DNA from: Chrysemys picta bellii
Lineage: Eukaryota > Chordata > Testudines > Emydidae
DNA: 64,000 bases
NCBI RefSeq assembly: GCF_011386835.1
Contig: NC_088804.1
Location: 39,419,549-39,483,548 of the forward strand
Direction: 5' to 3'
Part shown: positions 61,971-64,000 of the stretch, in pieces
Layout: every line of letters begins with the position of its first letter
How positions within the stretch are numbered: position 1 is the stretch's first letter
Translations under genes and position numbers: made by a program
The notes under the pieces: model-generated
What the model was told of the DNA's origin: nothing
Seen by the model: the letters and a program-made list of their open reading frames with translations, nothing else
Database searches by the model: none

Positions 61971-64000
61971 GTTGTGAACAGGTTTTCTACACATAACCGA
62001 TGAAGTCCAAGTACATTTTCCAAAGAAGGATTCTTCTCTTCACACTTTGTCAGCCACATAGCCTCACATACAAATGACAGATGTCACCCTTAATTATCCC
62101 AGCATTCCCTCTCCTGGGTCTCATACATTAACTCAAAGGAGAACATTAAGGCTTGACATGCAGGCCATGTTTCATTTGGCTAAGACTGGATACCTGGAAA
62201 TTATTGCCTGGAATCTCTCATCTACAGAAAAATATTACTCTTGCTTTTGGTAGCATCAGGATATAAGTAAAACCTTCAGAAGCTGAGATCAGGAAAAAGC
62301 AGCAGGTTAGGTAGAGTGTCTTGGGGGGAAATGGTAGTACTTTCCCGAGATCCTATACTCCTTTCCCGTGTCTTTATTTGTAGGGCTTACAAGATCAGAG
62401 GTCTGAGAGCAGTATGGGCAGGGGATGTCCTCTCCCTTCAGCAACTGGGCTTTGCATGGGGAAGGACTGAAGGAGGGAGTGGGCATCACCAGTTGCTTGT
62501 AAGAGAGGAGTGAACTTCCCCCCATTTCTCTCTATTGGGCATTAACTCTGAAGCCTAATGGTGCAGCAATTGGCAACACTGTTTAACCCCTGATCATTTT
62601 AGCAGAAATGACCAGCTTCTCTGGGATTGTGGGGACAATGACGCTTATTTTACCAAACTTGAGTAGAGAAACACCACTTCCCCTACAATCTGACACCTAA
62701 CTCCTTCACCCCTCCACGAGACACCTTCAGGAAGGGCTGCGGCCCACTAACAGGACAACAAGAGGGAGCGGGGGGAGTGAGGGGGAATTTGCATGTCCAT
62801 TACTCGTTTTGGACCTATAGCAGTTTCCAAGCCTGTTAAACTGGCACCTTTCACCAGTATGCAATTCAATCAGTCATTCTTATTTTTTAAATGCTACATT
62901 CAGCAGCACGGTGAGTGCATCCTACCTGGGTGCACTTTACCAGGTACATTCGGCACCAGTTAAGGCACTCAGATACTGTAGTGACGTGAGTGGGTGGGTG
63001 GATAGGCAGATATAGATCGGAGTCTACAGCTGTGTTTTCACCCCACAACTTATTAAGGTGGAGGAGGAGAACAATGGCATAAGGAGAACAGCAGAAAGCT
63101 TCACCAGCTGCAAAGAAACCTCTTATCTGTGCAAACATATTTTCCTTTGGCGTTACAATCGCTGCAGCTAATACTGTGAAGCATTTTGCAAATCCCAGGC
63201 TGTTCCCCTCACACACCTTTCAACTGCCCTAAATAATATGATGTTCTTTGTCACATGAAGGGGCTGTGATATTCTGCCCTGAGTAAGATTTTCAACTCTT
63301 CCCCTCTTTTCCTGCTGACTTAGTGACCTGCTGAAAACAGGTAATGACTCATTAAATGCTTGTGGCAGTTCTGTGCTTTTTAATCTCTTCTATTTTAGAC
63401 GCCGGTCTCAAAGCCCACGGCCAGGGGAAAGCCTGGGAGCAGAGATAAAAACATTTCAGGACACAAGATTTCAGGAGGCTGATGCATCTCTTCAGCCCGC
63501 TGAAGCCCGGAGTCATGTGAAACAGACATTGCTTGTTTGCTTTCTGACCTGGTGAGCCAGAGAGAGTGTTTGGAGGATAAAGCTGTGACACAGAGGCCTG
63601 GCGGTGGTTCACCTCCCTGTGTCAGCCACTCTCATCAGGCCTGACAAACTCACTACACCCAACACATTGCTGTCATAGTGTTTATCTGTAAGGAATGCTG
63701 TGCAAGATATCACATGAAAGCTGGTGACACACTGGTCATTAATATTGTCATGGAATGGATGTATTAACAGTATCCGAGGAATTATGGATACTCACTAATA
63801 TTACTCTTTAAAGACTGTAACCAAACAAAGGGAGAAACAAAGTTTTCTTCCAGACAAGAGGGCGGACAGTTATTCCCCCAGTCTCTAATGTAAATTGAGC
63901 CTGGTGATGCCAGAGACAAGAGCAAGTTAATCCGCACTGACAGTAAACAGGAGGAGAAAATTGCCACGAGGATGTGAAATTAGCATGGGAAGAAACCGGA

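Larger units (their letters stand above)
35450..64000. other. Intergenic region upstream of ZCCHC14
   Basis: I recognise no protein-coding exon in this 28.5-kb stretch. Outside the listed repeats (for example 42710-44350, 45020-47300, 47440-49880, 53770-56000 and 61980-64000) it is unremarkable single-copy-looking sequence with short chance ORFs. CA runs occur near 37338 and 48661. A GC-biased patch at about 47460-47700 with recurring GAGTCAGGA/CAGAGCCAG may be a diverged repeat. In human, JPH3 is the next gene in this direction, on the opposite strand. No junctophilin MORN-motif exon is visible here. Confidence 0.7.

Overview
This is a stretch of vertebrate nuclear DNA, almost certainly from a turtle. 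Coding sequence is very sparse and introns are long. The mobile elements match the mix seen in turtle genomes: a CR1 LINE, a DIRS-type retroelement, many GC-rich hAT-type MITEs with 8-bp target duplications, small Tc1/mariner palindromes with TA duplications, TTA-flanked MITEs, MIR/CORE-type SINEs, and the turtle-typical repeat tail at 42600-42705. There is nothing prokaryotic here: no operons, ribosome binding sites or CRISPR arrays.

Only one gene can be supported, ZCCHC14, on the minus strand. Its first coding exon is at 31527-32090 (188 codons) and its second at 16050-16173. They are joined by an intron of about 15.4 kb with good splice sites and matching phase. The window below 16050 should be intron 2; I did not find a third exon there. 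Upstream of the start codon lies a 2-kb G-rich minisatellite (about 32300-34330), then a CpG island (about 34340-35430) that is the likely promoter. From about 35450 to 64000 I see no exon. If human 16q24.2 gene order holds, this is the intergenic space toward JPH3, which in human lies head-to-head with ZCCHC14.

The rest is a record of transposition. Best supported are ten hAT-type insertions, most with readable 8-bp duplications: 14828, 17364, 22139, 40657, 41677, 44357, 51171, 60302 and 60855, plus a truncated copy at 3486. There are also three mariner-like palindromes and three TTA-flanked MITEs. The most unusual structures are a fold-back hAT element with two oppositely oriented transposase remnants inside one target duplication (22139-23785), the promoter-proximal minisatellite carrying about 30 copies of a CACGCA core, a near-perfect 31-bp-stem hairpin at 53694-53762, and an inverted-repeat element at 10420-10811 whose two ends each carry a consensus 5' splice site. 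I found no clear new biological system; these are the best leads. Family assignments are from memory of sequence signatures, without database searches.
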